From: JALYRV01 sp040902895
Lineage (GTDB): Bacteria > Acidobacteriota > Vicinamibacteria > Vicinamibacterales > SCN-69-37
Length of the DNA: 64,000 nt
Assembly: GCA_040902895.1 (NCBI GenBank)
Contig: JBBDWL010000047.1
Span: forward strand, 62,001-126,000
Reading direction: 5' to 3'
Each line of letters opens with the position of its first letter. The stretch's first letter is position 1. A program made the translations under genes and the position numbers. The notes below the pieces were generated by a model. It was not told where the DNA came from, searched no databases, and saw only the letters and a program-made list of their open reading frames with translations. Shown one piece after another: positions 25,787-35,039 of this stretch.

Positions 25787-25836
25787 ACAGATCGGCCAAC
25801 GGACTGCCCACCCGGCCAACGGGTTGGCTGATCTGT
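25787..25836. promoter_or_regulatory. Candidate activator-binding repeats (UAS)
   Basis: CGGCCAACGG occurs at 25793-25802 and 25813-25822 (20 bases apart, two helical turns). An inverted half GTTGGCTG follows at 25823-25830. The outer parts also pair: ACAGATC-R-GCCAAC against its complement (25787-25800 and 25823-25836). They lie about 150-200 bases upstream of the -24 element, the usual place for NtrC-type enhancers. Confidence 0.55.
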
Positions 25837-25847
25837 AAACCTTTGTA

Positions 25848-25923
25848 AAATGGGGACGGGTCTGAATTATTCAGAAAGTACTGCGTTTCTGAAACACGCT
25901 GAATAATTCAGACCCGTCCCCAT

Positions 25924-25925
<2 letters not shown>
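25848..25925. repeat. Perfect 27-bp palindrome, REP-like
   Basis: Arms 25848-25874 and 25899-25925 are perfect complements (AAATGGGGACGGGTCTGAAT at the left edge), with an inner CAGAAA/TTTCTG stem. It overlaps the last bases of the response-regulator gene and should end or stabilise its mRNA. A half copy lies at 31240-31266. This motif family is often linked to REP-associated tyrosine transposases (from family knowledge); none is seen here. Confidence 0.85.
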
Positions 25926-27309
<1,384 letters not shown>

Positions 27310-27363
27310 GGTGGTGCGGAGCGGTGGCGTCGATAAGGATAGAGGATTTTGGGGTACGCTTTC

Positions 27364-27693
27364 ATGCTTATGCTCTGGTGGCTGGCCGGCGCCGCGCTGT
27401 TCGTTGCTCTGGCCGCGCTCTGGACCGCCCGGCGCACGGCGCGGCGGCTGGACGCGCTGACCCACTCGTACTGGGAGCTTCGCTATGAGTTCACCCGCCT
27501 GCGAGGTGCGATTGGAGGGACGGGCATAGCCGGCGAGGCCAGCGACGGCCCGGTGAGAACCGCGCCGGCGGCTCAGGCGGCGCCGCCCGAGGCGTCGTTC
27601 GTGTCGCTCGCGTCGCTCAAGGGATCCTCAGGTCAGACGGGCGAGGCAGGCCGTCCAGGCGAGGCCGGCAAAGCAGGTAAAGCAGGTGAGTGA
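27364..27693 (+). CDS. Small membrane protein with coiled coil and low-complexity tail
   Basis: A 109-residue protein: one N-terminal membrane helix (about 5-22), a short charged helix likely to form a coiled coil, then an Ala/Pro stretch and a tail with repeated G-x-AG-type residues (GEAGRPGEAGKAG). I recognise no family. It overlaps the next gene (lpd) by 8 bases, so it is coupled to the lipoyl-complex genes. Starts at ATG 27364 or 27370 are equally possible. The tail may be shaped by short tandem repeats and not be functional. Confidence 0.5.
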   Translation: MLMLWWLAGAALFVALAALWTARRTARRLDALTHSYWELRYEFTRLRGAIGGTGIAGEASDGPVRTAPAAQAAPPEASFVSLASLKGSSGQTGEAGRPGEAGKAGKAGE

Positions 27694-29107
27694 CTACGAT
27701 CTGATCGTCATCGGTGCAGGCACAGGGGGTTATGTCGCGGCGATTCGCGCGGCCCAGCTCGGCCTTAAGGTGGCCGTCGTCGAAAAGCAGCCCTCACTCG
27801 GCGGCACCTGCCTGAACTGGGGCTGCATTCCGACGAAGGCGCTGCTCGAGCACGCCCATGCGCTGAAGGTCACGCAGGAATCGTCGGCCTGGGGCATCGA
27901 TATCGGCGGCGCGACGCCGTCGATCAGCATGCCGAAAGTGCACGCGCGCAAAGACAAAATCGTGAAGGGGCTCACCAAAGGCATCGAGTTCCTTTTCAAG
28001 AAGAACAAGATCGACTGGATCGCCGGCACCGGCCGGCTTGCGGGCAAGGGCAAGGTAGACGTTGCAGCCGTTGACCCTGCCAAAGGCTCCCAGTCGCTGA
28101 ACGCCAGGCACATCATCGTTGCGACTGGATCGCAGCCGCGCGGAGTGCCCGGCATCGACATCGATCGCACAGCCATCATCACGAGCGATGAAGCCATCCA
28201 TCTTGCTGACGTGCCGAAGCGGCTCGCGATCATGGGCAGCGGCGCGGTCGGTGTCGAGTTCGCGTCGATCTTCCGCCGCTTCGGCAGCGAGGTGACGATC
28301 ATCGAGCTGCTGCCGCGGCTGGTGCCGATCGAAGACGAGGCGGTGTCGGCGGAGCTCGAGAAGGCGTTCAGGAAGCAGGGCATCAAGGTGATGACCGGCA
28401 CGAAGGCGACCGGCGCGAAGGTTGGCGCCGCCGGCGTGACACTCACGCTCGAGAAGGACGGCGCGACCTCGACGATCGAAGTCGACAGGCTGCTCGTCGC
28501 GACCGGACGTGGTCCTGTCACGGCCGGTCTCGGCGCCGAAGAGGCGGGACTCAAGCTGGAACGCGGCTATGTGAAAGTCTCACCCGACTACTCGACGGGC
28601 GTGCCCGGGATCTGGGCGATCGGCGACGTCATCACGTTCGATCAGCCCGGACATCCGCAGCTCGCGCATTTATCGTCGGCCGAAGGCATCGTGCTCGCCG
28701 AACAGATTGCCGGACGCACGCCGCCGCCCATTAATTACGATCAGGTGCCGGGCTGCACGTACTGCGATCCCGAGATTGGCAGTATCGGACTGACCGAGCA
28801 GGAAGCAAAGAAGCGCGGCTTCGATCTTGCCGTCGGGGTATTCCCGTTCGGCGTGCTCGGTCGCGCCAAGATCGCCGGCGAGACGGACGGCTTCGTGAAG
28901 ATCGTCGCCGACAAACAATATGACGAGGTGCTCGGCGTGCACATGATCGGTCCCCGCGCAACCGAGCTCGTCGCGGCCGCGGGCATCGCGCTGCGCACCG
29001 AAGCCACGGTCGAAGAAATCATCCGCACCATCCACGCGCATCCGACGATGTCGGAGGCGATGGCGGAGGCGGCCCATGCGGTGCACGGGGCCGCCATACA
29101 CTCGTGA
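27686..29107 (+). CDS. lpdA: Dihydrolipoyl dehydrogenase (E3)
   Basis: A 473-residue flavoprotein. The N-terminal FAD site is GAGTGG, the redox pair is in GGTCLNWGCIPTK, the NAD site is GSGAVGVEFA, and the C-terminal His-Glu dyad is in HAHPTMSEA. It reoxidises the dihydrolipoyl arm of E2, passing electrons to NAD. It is followed, after a repeat-rich gap, by a lipoyl E2 gene and lipB, which fits one 2-oxoacid dehydrogenase unit. The E1 genes are not in the window. The start is GTG at 27686, overlapping the gene before it. Confidence 0.95.
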   Translation: MSDYDLIVIGAGTGGYVAAIRAAQLGLKVAVVEKQPSLGGTCLNWGCIPTKALLEHAHALKVTQESSAWGIDIGGATPSISMPKVHARKDKIVKGLTKGIEFLFKKNKIDWIAGTGRLAGKGKVDVAAVDPAKGSQSLNARHIIVATGSQPRGVPGIDIDRTAIITSDEAIHLADVPKRLAIMGSGAVGVEFASIFRRFGSEVTIIELLPRLVPIEDEAVSAELEKAFRKQGIKVMTGTKATGAKVGAAGVTLTLEKDGATSTIEVDRLLVATGRGPVTAGLGAEEAGLKLERGYVKVSPDYSTGVPGIWAIGDVITFDQPGHPQLAHLSSAEGIVLAEQIAGRTPPPINYDQVPGCTYCDPEIGSIGLTEQEAKKRGFDLAVGVFPFGVLGRAKIAGETDGFVKIVADKQYDEVLGVHMIGPRATELVAAAGIALRTEATVEEIIRTIHAHPTMSEAMAEAAHAVHGAAIHS

Positions 29108-29266
29108 AAATGAAGATCTATGATCTGCGATTGAAGATTCATCGCAGATTGCCGATTCAAGAATGGTCATTGGGAACCGGCGAGAATCATCGATGGCCAG
29201 TCTGAAATCTGAAATGAATCATCAATCGCAGATCGCAGATCTGCAATTCTGGCGAGCTGAGGGAGC
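29108..29266. other. AT-richer repeat gap before the E2 gene
   Basis: A 159-bp gap of lower G+C made of short repeated words (GATCTGCGATTGAAG, AATCGCAGATCGCAGATC). The repeats can pair with each other. A Shine-Dalgarno GAGGGAGC lies just before the ATG at 29267. No promoter was identified. Confidence 0.5.
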
Positions 29267-30595
29267 ATGGCGAGCGAAGTACTGATGCCGCAGATGGGCG
29301 AGTCGATTGCCGAGGGCACGATCGTCCGCTGGATCAAGAACGTGGGGGATGCCGTCGATCGCGACGAGCCGCTGTTCGAGATCTCGACCGACAAGGTCGA
29401 CGCCGAGATCCCATCGCCGGCGGCAGGCGTCGTGCTCGAGATTCACGTCAAGGAAGGCGAGACGGTGCCGGTCAACAGTGTCGTGGCGCTGATTGGGGCG
29501 GCTGGGGAGAAGAGTGAGTCGAGTAAGTCGAGTAAGTCGAGTAAGGAGAGTAAGGAGAGTAAGGGGAGTGAGGGGAGTAAGGGGAGTGAGCCGAGTAAGC
29601 CGGAAGCGCCGGCGCCGGTAGCAGCTCCTACGGCCCCTGCACCAGCTTCCTCGTCCGGCGCTGTCGAAGATCTTCGGCGCACCAAATCATCGCCTGTCGT
29701 TCGCAAGATTGCCGCCGAACACGGCATCGACTTTACGCGTCTCGAGGGGACTGGCATCAGCGGACGCGTGACGAAGAAAGACATCCTCGCGCATCTGGAA
29801 TCGCCCGCCTCCGCCGAGGCTTCGGCGGGCAGCCCCGCCTCCGACGCTGCGGCTCCGCAGACCGCGAAGCGCGCGCCCGCTTCAGCGCTGCAGGTGCCTG
29901 CCTTCAAGCCGGGCGAGAACGTGCGGCTCGAAAAGATGTCGGTGATGCGCAAGAAAATCGCCGAACACATGGTGCACAGCATGCACACCTCGCCGCACGT
30001 CTACAGCGTGTACGAGGTTGACTTTCAGCGCATCGCGACGCTGCGCGAGAAGTTGAAAGGCGAGTACGACGCCGCCGGCGCGAAGCTCACCTTCACCTCG
30101 TTCATTGCGGCGGCCACGGTCGATGCGATTCGCGCGTTCCCGCTCATCAACGCCTCCCTCGACGGCGACAACATCGTCTACAAGCGCGACATCAATCTCG
30201 GGATCGCCGTGGCGCTGGAGAACGGCCTGCTCGTGCCCGTCATCCGAAACGCCGACGAGCGCAACCTGCTGGGCCTGAGCCGCGCGATTGCCGATCTCGC
30301 GTCGCGCGCGCGATCGAAGAAGCTCAATCCCGAAGAAGTGCAGGGCGGCACGTTCACCATCACGAACCCGGGCATCTTCGGCGCACTCTATGGCTTGCCA
30401 ATCATCAACCAGCCGCAGGTGGCCATCCTCGGCGTCGGCAGCATCGACAAGCGGCCCGTGGTGATCGACGACGCGATTGCAATCCATCCGGTGTGTCATC
30501 TGACGCTCGGGTACGACCATCGCCTGATCGATGGCGCCGAGGCCGGCAAGTTCCTCGCGTACTTGAAGGAGCGGCTCGAACAGTTCGAGGTCTGA
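29267..30595 (+). CDS. Lipoyl dihydrolipoamide acyltransferase (E2)
   Basis: A 442-residue E2. The N-terminal lipoyl domain has EISTDKVDAEIPSP with the lipoylated lysine. After a linker, the E1/E3-binding domain has SPVVRKIAAEHGIDFTRLEGTG. The catalytic domain ends in YDHRLIDGAEAGKF with the active His and Asp. It transfers acyl groups to CoA, in a pyruvate, 2-oxoglutarate or branched-chain complex; the substrate cannot be fixed here. The first linker is a 9-bp tandem repeat region and a second linker holds a palindromic repeat (29803-29830). Next to lpd and lipB. Confidence 0.92.
   Translation: MASEVLMPQMGESIAEGTIVRWIKNVGDAVDRDEPLFEISTDKVDAEIPSPAAGVVLEIHVKEGETVPVNSVVALIGAAGEKSESSKSSKSSKESKESKGSEGSKGSEPSKPEAPAPVAAPTAPAPASSSGAVEDLRRTKSSPVVRKIAAEHGIDFTRLEGTGISGRVTKKDILAHLESPASAEASAGSPASDAAAPQTAKRAPASALQVPAFKPGENVRLEKMSVMRKKIAEHMVHSMHTSPHVYSVYEVDFQRIATLREKLKGEYDAAGAKLTFTSFIAAATVDAIRAFPLINASLDGDNIVYKRDINLGIAVALENGLLVPVIRNADERNLLGLSRAIADLASRARSKKLNPEEVQGGTFTITNPGIFGALYGLPIINQPQVAILGVGSIDKRPVVIDDAIAIHPVCHLTLGYDHRLIDGAEAGKFLAYLKERLEQFEV
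29515..29599 (+). repeat. 9-bp tandem repeat in the E2 linker
   Basis: Units of the form TCGAGTAAG or GGAGAGTAAG give a run of S-S-K, E-S-K and G-S-E triplets in the linker. The repeat number is probably variable between strains. The linker can bear this because it is flexible. Confidence 0.7.
29803..29830 (+). repeat. Short palindromic insert in the E2 second linker
   Basis: GCCCGCC...GGCGGGC arms flank a CCGAGGC core and are read as a small, Ala/Ser/Glu-rich insert (SPASAEASAG). Same kind of in-frame palindrome as in panE and pntA. Confidence 0.5.
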
Positions 30596-30604
30596 GGCAC
30601 GCGG

Positions 30605-31246
30605 TTGACCGGCAGGCTTGAAACGCGGCGGCTCGGCACGGTCGGCTATCAGGACGCGCTCGATCTTCAGGCACAGCTCGTAGAAGAGCGGCGGCGCGGG
30701 CAGATTCCCGACCTGCTCCTGTTCCTGGAGCATCCGCCCGTGATCACGCTCGGCGTAAAAACCCGCAACAACCGCACGAACATCGTCGCCACCGATGCGC
30801 AGCTGATGGAATCTGGCGTCGCCGTATTCGAGACGGGCCGCGGCGGCGATGTCACCTACCATGGGCCGGGGCAGCTGGTGGGTTATCCGATCTTTGATCT
30901 GAACCCCGATCGCCGTGACGTGCACCGCTATGTGCGCGACATCGAACAGGCGCTGATAGATGCCGTGGCCGCGTTCGGCATCAGCGCGGATCGCGTCGAG
31001 GGGCTGACCGGCATCTGGGCCGGCAACGACAAACTGGCCGCGATCGGCGTGCGCATCTCGCGGTGGATCACCAGCCACGGATTCGCCCTGAACGTCTCGA
31101 CCAATCTCGCGCATTTCGACCTCATCGTCCCCTGCGGCATCCAGGGGCGCGGGGTAACCTCGATCGAGCAGCTGGTCGGACATCCCGTGCCGATGGCCGA
31201 TGTCGAAACGGCCGTTGAGGCCGCCTTTCGGGCCGTTTTTGAATAA
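30605..31246 (+). CDS. lipB: Octanoyltransferase
   Basis: A 213-residue LipB, which moves octanoate from acyl carrier protein to lipoyl domains. The family motif GRGGDVTYHGPGQ is intact, the catalytic lysine is in NDKLAAIG, and the acyl-binding cysteine in VPCGIQG. It starts with TTG at 30605, 9 bases after the E2 stop. The natural substrate is the lipoyl domain of the E2 encoded upstream. The TAA stop lies inside a REP-like half element (31240-31266). lipA is not in the window. Confidence 0.93.
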   Translation: MTGRLETRRLGTVGYQDALDLQAQLVEERRRGQIPDLLLFLEHPPVITLGVKTRNNRTNIVATDAQLMESGVAVFETGRGGDVTYHGPGQLVGYPIFDLNPDRRDVHRYVRDIEQALIDAVAAFGISADRVEGLTGIWAGNDKLAAIGVRISRWITSHGFALNVSTNLAHFDLIVPCGIQGRGVTSIEQLVGHPVPMADVETAVEAAFRAVFE

Positions 31247-31266
31247 TTAAGACCCGTCCCCATTTT
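31240..31266 (+). repeat. REP-like half element supplying the lipB stop
   Basis: The 27 bases match the right arm of the palindrome at 25899-25925 with one mismatch (core GACCCGTCCCCAT). The left arm is missing. The stop codon of lipB is formed by its first bases. Confidence 0.7.
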
Positions 31267-31345
31267 TCGGGAATAAACATCAGCCTCCGCGTGTTCTCAC
31301 AGTAGGGGCCGGTCAAGTCGGCACCCGAATATTGGAGGCCAAGAA

Positions 31346-31954
31346 ATGTTCAAGTCAGAGCTCGATCAGGAACTGATCGGGCGGCTTCGGAAGGGCGACG
31401 CGGGAGCTGCCGATCAGCTCGCCACCGTGTATGGCCCGATGATTCACCAGCTTGCGTTTCGCTACATGAAGAGCTGGGAAGATGCCGAAGAGGTCGCGCA
31501 GGACGTGATGATGAAGGTGATTCGCCGCATCGACGCGTTTCGCGGCGACTCGGCGCTGTCGTCGTGGATCTATCGCATCACGTTCAACACCGCGATGTCG
31601 CGGCTGCGCAACTCGAAGTATTCGCGGCCGCGCGAAGTGCGGCAGTCCGATCTCGCGACAGATGCCACCACGGGACCGTTCGACGTGCCCGATTGGTCGG
31701 GTCTTGGCGATGAGTCGGTGATGCGCGCCGAGCTGCGGCGCGCGCTTGCGAAGGCTCTCACCGAACTGCCGGATGTGTATCGCGTGCCTGTGGTGCTGCG
31801 CGACATTCAGGGGCTGAGCACCGAAGAAGCGAGCCAGGTGCTGAATGTGAAAACGCAGACGCTGAAGTCGCGGCTGCATCGCGGCCGGATGCTGCTGCGC
31901 GAGCGGTTGACCGATTTTTCGGGCGGCCTGGCGCTGCACAGAGAGGCCGCCTAG
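31346..31954 (+). CDS. ECF-type RNA polymerase sigma factor
   Basis: A 202-residue sigma-70 family member. Region 2 has the typical core WEDAEEVAQDVMMKVIRRIDAFRGDSALSSWIY and the C-terminal region 4 helix-turn-helix has STEEASQVLNVKTQTLKSRLHRGR. A good GGAGG site precedes the ATG at 31346. No anti-sigma gene adjoins it; the next gene on the other strand is unrelated. So control may be by another partner encoded elsewhere. The target promoter is unknown. Confidence 0.93.
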   Translation: MFKSELDQELIGRLRKGDAGAADQLATVYGPMIHQLAFRYMKSWEDAEEVAQDVMMKVIRRIDAFRGDSALSSWIYRITFNTAMSRLRNSKYSRPREVRQSDLATDATTGPFDVPDWSGLGDESVMRAELRRALAKALTELPDVYRVPVVLRDIQGLSTEEASQVLNVKTQTLKSRLHRGRMLLRERLTDFSGGLALHREAA

Positions 31955-31963
31955 ATCACCAAA

Positions 31964-32833
31964 TCACGAGATCACCAGATCACCAAATCCATTGTCGAGT
32001 TCGACCTGCTCTTTCGATGAGAGGGCGGGTCGATTCACGTTAAGGACGCGACCCGATGCGAAGCGCGCGGGCAGGGCGACGGCGGCGCCGCGTGCCGGGC
32101 GATAGTTGTCGCCCGCGTCACCCGCGCGATCGCCAACGACCGCGCAGGTAAGCTCGCGGCGGGATCCGTGTGCGAAAGCTTCCGCCACCCGCGCGGCAGC
32201 CGATCCGAGCGTCGTCGCCCCGGGCGGCCACAGCGCCCGTGCGCGGTCCGCAATCGCGAGACGCTGATGTGCCGGGAGCGCATGTTCGAGCGGTGCGCCG
32301 GCAGAAACGGCCGACGACCAGGCAATGACCATGCGATCCGGCGGCCGGCCATACGCGCGCAGCCCGATGTCGATGGCCGAGGCGTCGATGGCCAGTGCGG
32401 TCAGTGCGCGCAAGGTCCCTTCGAAGGCAAGCGGCGCCGATCCTGCCATTCGCCATGCGGGCACGTTCAGCTCGCGATGCGCGGCTTCCATCAGCCACAG
32501 CTGCTTTGCTCCGGCAAAGACGATCGGCGCCTGACCGATCATCGGCAGCAGCCTCGCAAGCAGCGACAGCCCTGCGTCACCTTCCCATTCGGATCCGTCG
32601 AAGCGATCGGCGATGGCGACAACCGACGCGCCGGCAGCGGCATCGAGCGCGGTGGATCCGGTGACGCGCGTGTCGTAGCCGTCGACAGGTCCCGCCTGGC
32701 GCAAATCAAGCGCTTTCCCCGCTGCCTGCGTGCCCGACTCGTCGATGAGCCGGATCTGCCGGAAGCGTTGCCGTGCGGCAGCGCGTTGAGCGAGGGCGCC
32801 GGCGATGGGTCCGGCGCCGGCAATGGCAAGCAT
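31964..32833 (-). CDS. Malate/lactate dehydrogenase-like protein, divergent
   Basis: A 289-residue protein with an N-terminal Rossmann motif (GAGPIAGALA) and the LDH/MDH-like segment GKALDLRQAGPVDGYDTRVTG that precedes the mobile loop. The usual catalytic His-Asp pair and substrate-binding arginines are not evident. It may be an inactive paralogue, or act on another substrate. The start at 32833 is divergent from an SDR gene with a 15-bp gap. It stands alone on the minus strand. Confidence 0.55.
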   Translation of the reverse strand: MLAIAGAGPIAGALAQRAAARQRFRQIRLIDESGTQAAGKALDLRQAGPVDGYDTRVTGSTALDAAAGASVVAIADRFDGSEWEGDAGLSLLARLLPMIGQAPIVFAGAKQLWLMEAAHRELNVPAWRMAGSAPLAFEGTLRALTALAIDASAIDIGLRAYGRPPDRMVIAWSSAVSAGAPLEHALPAHQRLAIADRARALWPPGATTLGSAAARVAEAFAHGSRRELTCAVVGDRAGDAGDNYRPARGAAVALPARFASGRVLNVNRPALSSKEQVELDNGFGDLVIS

Positions 32834-32848
32834 TGAAGGACATATTCT

Positions 32849-33574
32849 ATGGGCATGTATAACGCGGCTCAACCAATGGTGCGCAGCGCCGTCATTACTG
32901 GTGGCTCGAAAGGCATCGGGCTGGCAATCGCGGAGGCGTTCGCCGCTGCAGGTGTCAGCGTCACGATTGCCGGCCGCGACGAGGCGGCGCTTGCCGCGGC
33001 GCGCGACGCGTTGGGATCGCGCGGCGTCGACGTGCTGGCCAGCCGCACCGACGTTCGCGACTACGCGGCCGTCGAAAAGATGATGGCGGAAGCGGCACGA
33101 ACTTTCGGCGGCATCGATGTGCTCGTGAACAACGCGGGCGTCGGCGCGTTCGCACCGGTCGACGAAATGAGCATCGAAGACTGGCACAAAGTTATCGATA
33201 CGAACCTCAATGCCGTGTTCTATTGCACGAAGGCCGCCTTGCCGTATTTACGCAAGAGTCCCAACGCCTACGTGATCAACATCAGCAGTCTTGCCGGCAA
33301 GAACTGGTTTGCCGGCGGCGCGGCGTACTGCGCCTCGAAAGCGGGCGTCAATGCGTTCAGCGAGGCGCTCATGCAGGACGTGCGGCAGCACGACATCCGC
33401 GTCACGTACGTCATGCCCGGATCGGTCAACACCGCGTTCAGTTTCATGGGCGCGAAGCCGGCCGACTGGAAGCTGACCGGCGCCGACATCGCGAAGGTCG
33501 TGCTCGATCTGGTGCGCAGCGACAAGCGCGCGCTCGCGAGCCGCGTCGAAATCCGTCCCTCGAAGCCGCGCTAA
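32849..33574 (+). CDS. Short-chain dehydrogenase/reductase (SDR)
   Basis: A 241-residue classical SDR. The cofactor site is GGSKGIG, the structural motif NNAG, and the catalytic YxxxK is in AAYCASK with the serine in NISSLAG. It would oxidise or reduce an alcohol or ketone using NAD(P). The ATG at 32849 has an AAGGA site eight bases upstream. A large inverted repeat follows the stop. The substrate is unknown. Confidence 0.92.
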   Translation: MGMYNAAQPMVRSAVITGGSKGIGLAIAEAFAAAGVSVTIAGRDEAALAAARDALGSRGVDVLASRTDVRDYAAVEKMMAEAARTFGGIDVLVNNAGVGAFAPVDEMSIEDWHKVIDTNLNAVFYCTKAALPYLRKSPNAYVINISSLAGKNWFAGGAAYCASKAGVNAFSEALMQDVRQHDIRVTYVMPGSVNTAFSFMGAKPADWKLTGADIAKVVLDLVRSDKRALASRVEIRPSKPR

Positions 33575-33580
33575 CGTAGA

Positions 33581-33714
33581 ACAGCCCAATGTAAATCGTA
33601 AATTGTAAATAGCATTGTCTATGGCGCTATTGTGCCTGTAACGCTGTGACGGCGTGACGGGCCAATAGCTCCATAGACAATGCTATTTACGATTTACAAT
33701 TTACATTGGGCTGT
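33581..33714. repeat. Long inverted repeat between convergent genes
   Basis: Arms 33581-33624 and 33671-33714 pair over 44 bases with about two mismatches, and the pairing extends further inward to roughly 33632/33663. It lies exactly between the stops of the SDR and MFS genes, so it may end transcription from both. The left arm is also found alone at 1751-1819. No T run makes a standard terminator; a mobile origin is more likely. Confidence 0.8.
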
Positions 33715-33718
33715 CTCT

Positions 33719-35014
33719 TCACCCGTGGCCGACGCGCGATGTGGACTCCGCCTCGGCCTGTTCGGGCTCGCGAGGGATGGGCGCGGTCTGGGTCTCGGGC
33801 ACCCGGGGCGCGAACAGGAGCCAGCCGATGCCGGGCAGCCACATCGCGCCGCCGATCCACAGGGCCATGATGCGTGGTTCGATGTGCAGCCACTCGAGCG
33901 CGCTGGCTGTCGCGAAACTGATCGCGGCCTGCATGAGTGTGACCGCGAACAGTTCCGCGGCAAACACGCGCCCGCGATAGCGATCCGGCACCGACAGCTG
34001 AAGCATGACGCTGCTCGCGACCCACAACAGCGAGCCGAATACATGCGCGACGACGACGGTGGCGGCGGCAGACCAGATGTTGGGCGCAACGGCCAGCGTC
34101 GCGTACGCGGTGCCGGCCGCGAAATAGGCGGGACCGATGGCGCGGCGCAGCCGCTGCGGATCGCGGCCAACGATGTGATTGACCAGCAGCGCACCGCCGG
34201 CCGCGCCGACACCGCGCGCGGCATAGAGCACGCCAATGCCGGCAGCCGCGCTGCCGCCGATCGGAAAGATGCGCTCGCCGAAAACCGTGAGCAGCAGCAG
34301 CGCACCGCCCGCGATCGACCATCCCCCCTTCACCATGGCGACGGAGCCGACGGCCGGATGCGCGCGCATGTAGGCCAGGCCCTCCAGCAGCTCGCGAAAC
34401 CCGCCATGTTTCTCCTGCGGCTGGCGCGCCGGCATCCGCACGTTCGCAATCAGCGCGGCTGAAAGAAAGAACGACAGCGAGTTAACGAGAAAAGCGGCGT
34501 CGCGGCCGACCAGCGCCGTCACCAGTCCCCCGAGCGACGCGCCGATCGCGAGCATCGCAGACCAGCTTGCAGTCGACAGGGCGTTGGCCGCGATGATGTC
34601 GCCCGGCGCGACGAGCATTGGAATCGCCGACGATCGCGCCGGCTCGAAGAATCCTGTGGCGGCGACGGAGACGCCGACGGCGGCGTACGCGATCCACACC
34701 GTTGACGCCGAATCGGCCAGCAGCAGGCCGAGGATCGCCACACCGCGCACGAGATCGGCGCCGATCATGATGCGGCGGCGATCGTGGCGGTCCACAATCA
34801 CGCCCGCGACGGGCCCGACAACGGCGATGGGAAGAAACTGGACGACCATCATGCCGGCAACGGCCGTAGCGGAATGCGTGACTTCGTACAGGAGCGCGTA
34901 GAGGGCGACGGTGTTGAACCAGTCGCCGAGCTGGCTGACGAGCTGGCCGAACCAGAGATAGCGGAAGCTGCGATTGCGAGCGATGAGAGATCGTCCGCGG
35001 GCGCCTGGCGGCAC
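33719..35014 (-). CDS. MFS transporter
   Basis: A 431-residue membrane protein with about 12 helices and the loop 2-3 motif GVIVDRHDRRRIM, as in enterobactin exporter-like (EntS/MFS_3) permeases. It would export small molecules, perhaps siderophores or drugs. The GTG at 35014 is preferred because a TATACT box (35024-35029) lies nine bases upstream; the ATG at 35041 overlaps the divergent kinase start and places this box inside the gene. Substrate unknown. Confidence 0.85.
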   Translation of the reverse strand: MPPGARGRSLIARNRSFRYLWFGQLVSQLGDWFNTVALYALLYEVTHSATAVAGMMVVQFLPIAVVGPVAGVIVDRHDRRRIMIGADLVRGVAILGLLLADSASTVWIAYAAVGVSVAATGFFEPARSSAIPMLVAPGDIIAANALSTASWSAMLAIGASLGGLVTALVGRDAAFLVNSLSFFLSAALIANVRMPARQPQEKHGGFRELLEGLAYMRAHPAVGSVAMVKGGWSIAGGALLLLTVFGERIFPIGGSAAAGIGVLYAARGVGAAGGALLVNHIVGRDPQRLRRAIGPAYFAAGTAYATLAVAPNIWSAAATVVVAHVFGSLLWVASSVMLQLSVPDRYRGRVFAAELFAVTLMQAAISFATASALEWLHIEPRIMALWIGGAMWLPGIGWLLFAPRVPETQTAPIPREPEQAEAESTSRVGHG

Positions 35015-35023
35015 GTTGCGGTC

Positions 35024-35031
35024 AGTATAAT
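35024..35031. promoter_or_regulatory. Overlapping divergent -10 boxes
   Basis: AGTATAAT holds TATAAT on the plus strand (35026-35031), 8 bases before the pseudokinase ATG at 35040, and TATACT on the minus strand (35024-35029), 9 bases before the MFS GTG at 35014. The two promoters should exclude each other. Confidence 0.5.
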
Positions 35032-35039
35032 CGCCGTGC

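Larger units (their letters stand above)
25512..25923. other. 412-bp regulatory intergenic region
   Basis: No gene here. In order from the radical SAM start: a leader of about 100 bases, a -24/-12 element (25625-25640), about 145 bases of plain sequence, spaced GGCCAAC half-sites (25787-25836), and a long palindrome (25848-25925) that ends the response-regulator gene. Confidence 0.7.

Noticed and set aside
29515..29599. Possible CRISPR-like array
   Set aside because: The repeats are 9-bp units without spacers and sit inside a coding linker.
29882..31183. Long minus-strand open frame opposite E2 and lipB
   Set aside because: Both plus-strand genes have complete family motifs; the minus frame is a by-product of high G+C codon use.
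33581..33714. Standard Rho-independent terminator
   Set aside because: The stem is far too long and A+T-rich without a T run, and the left arm occurs alone elsewhere; a mobile repeat fits better, though it may still end transcription.
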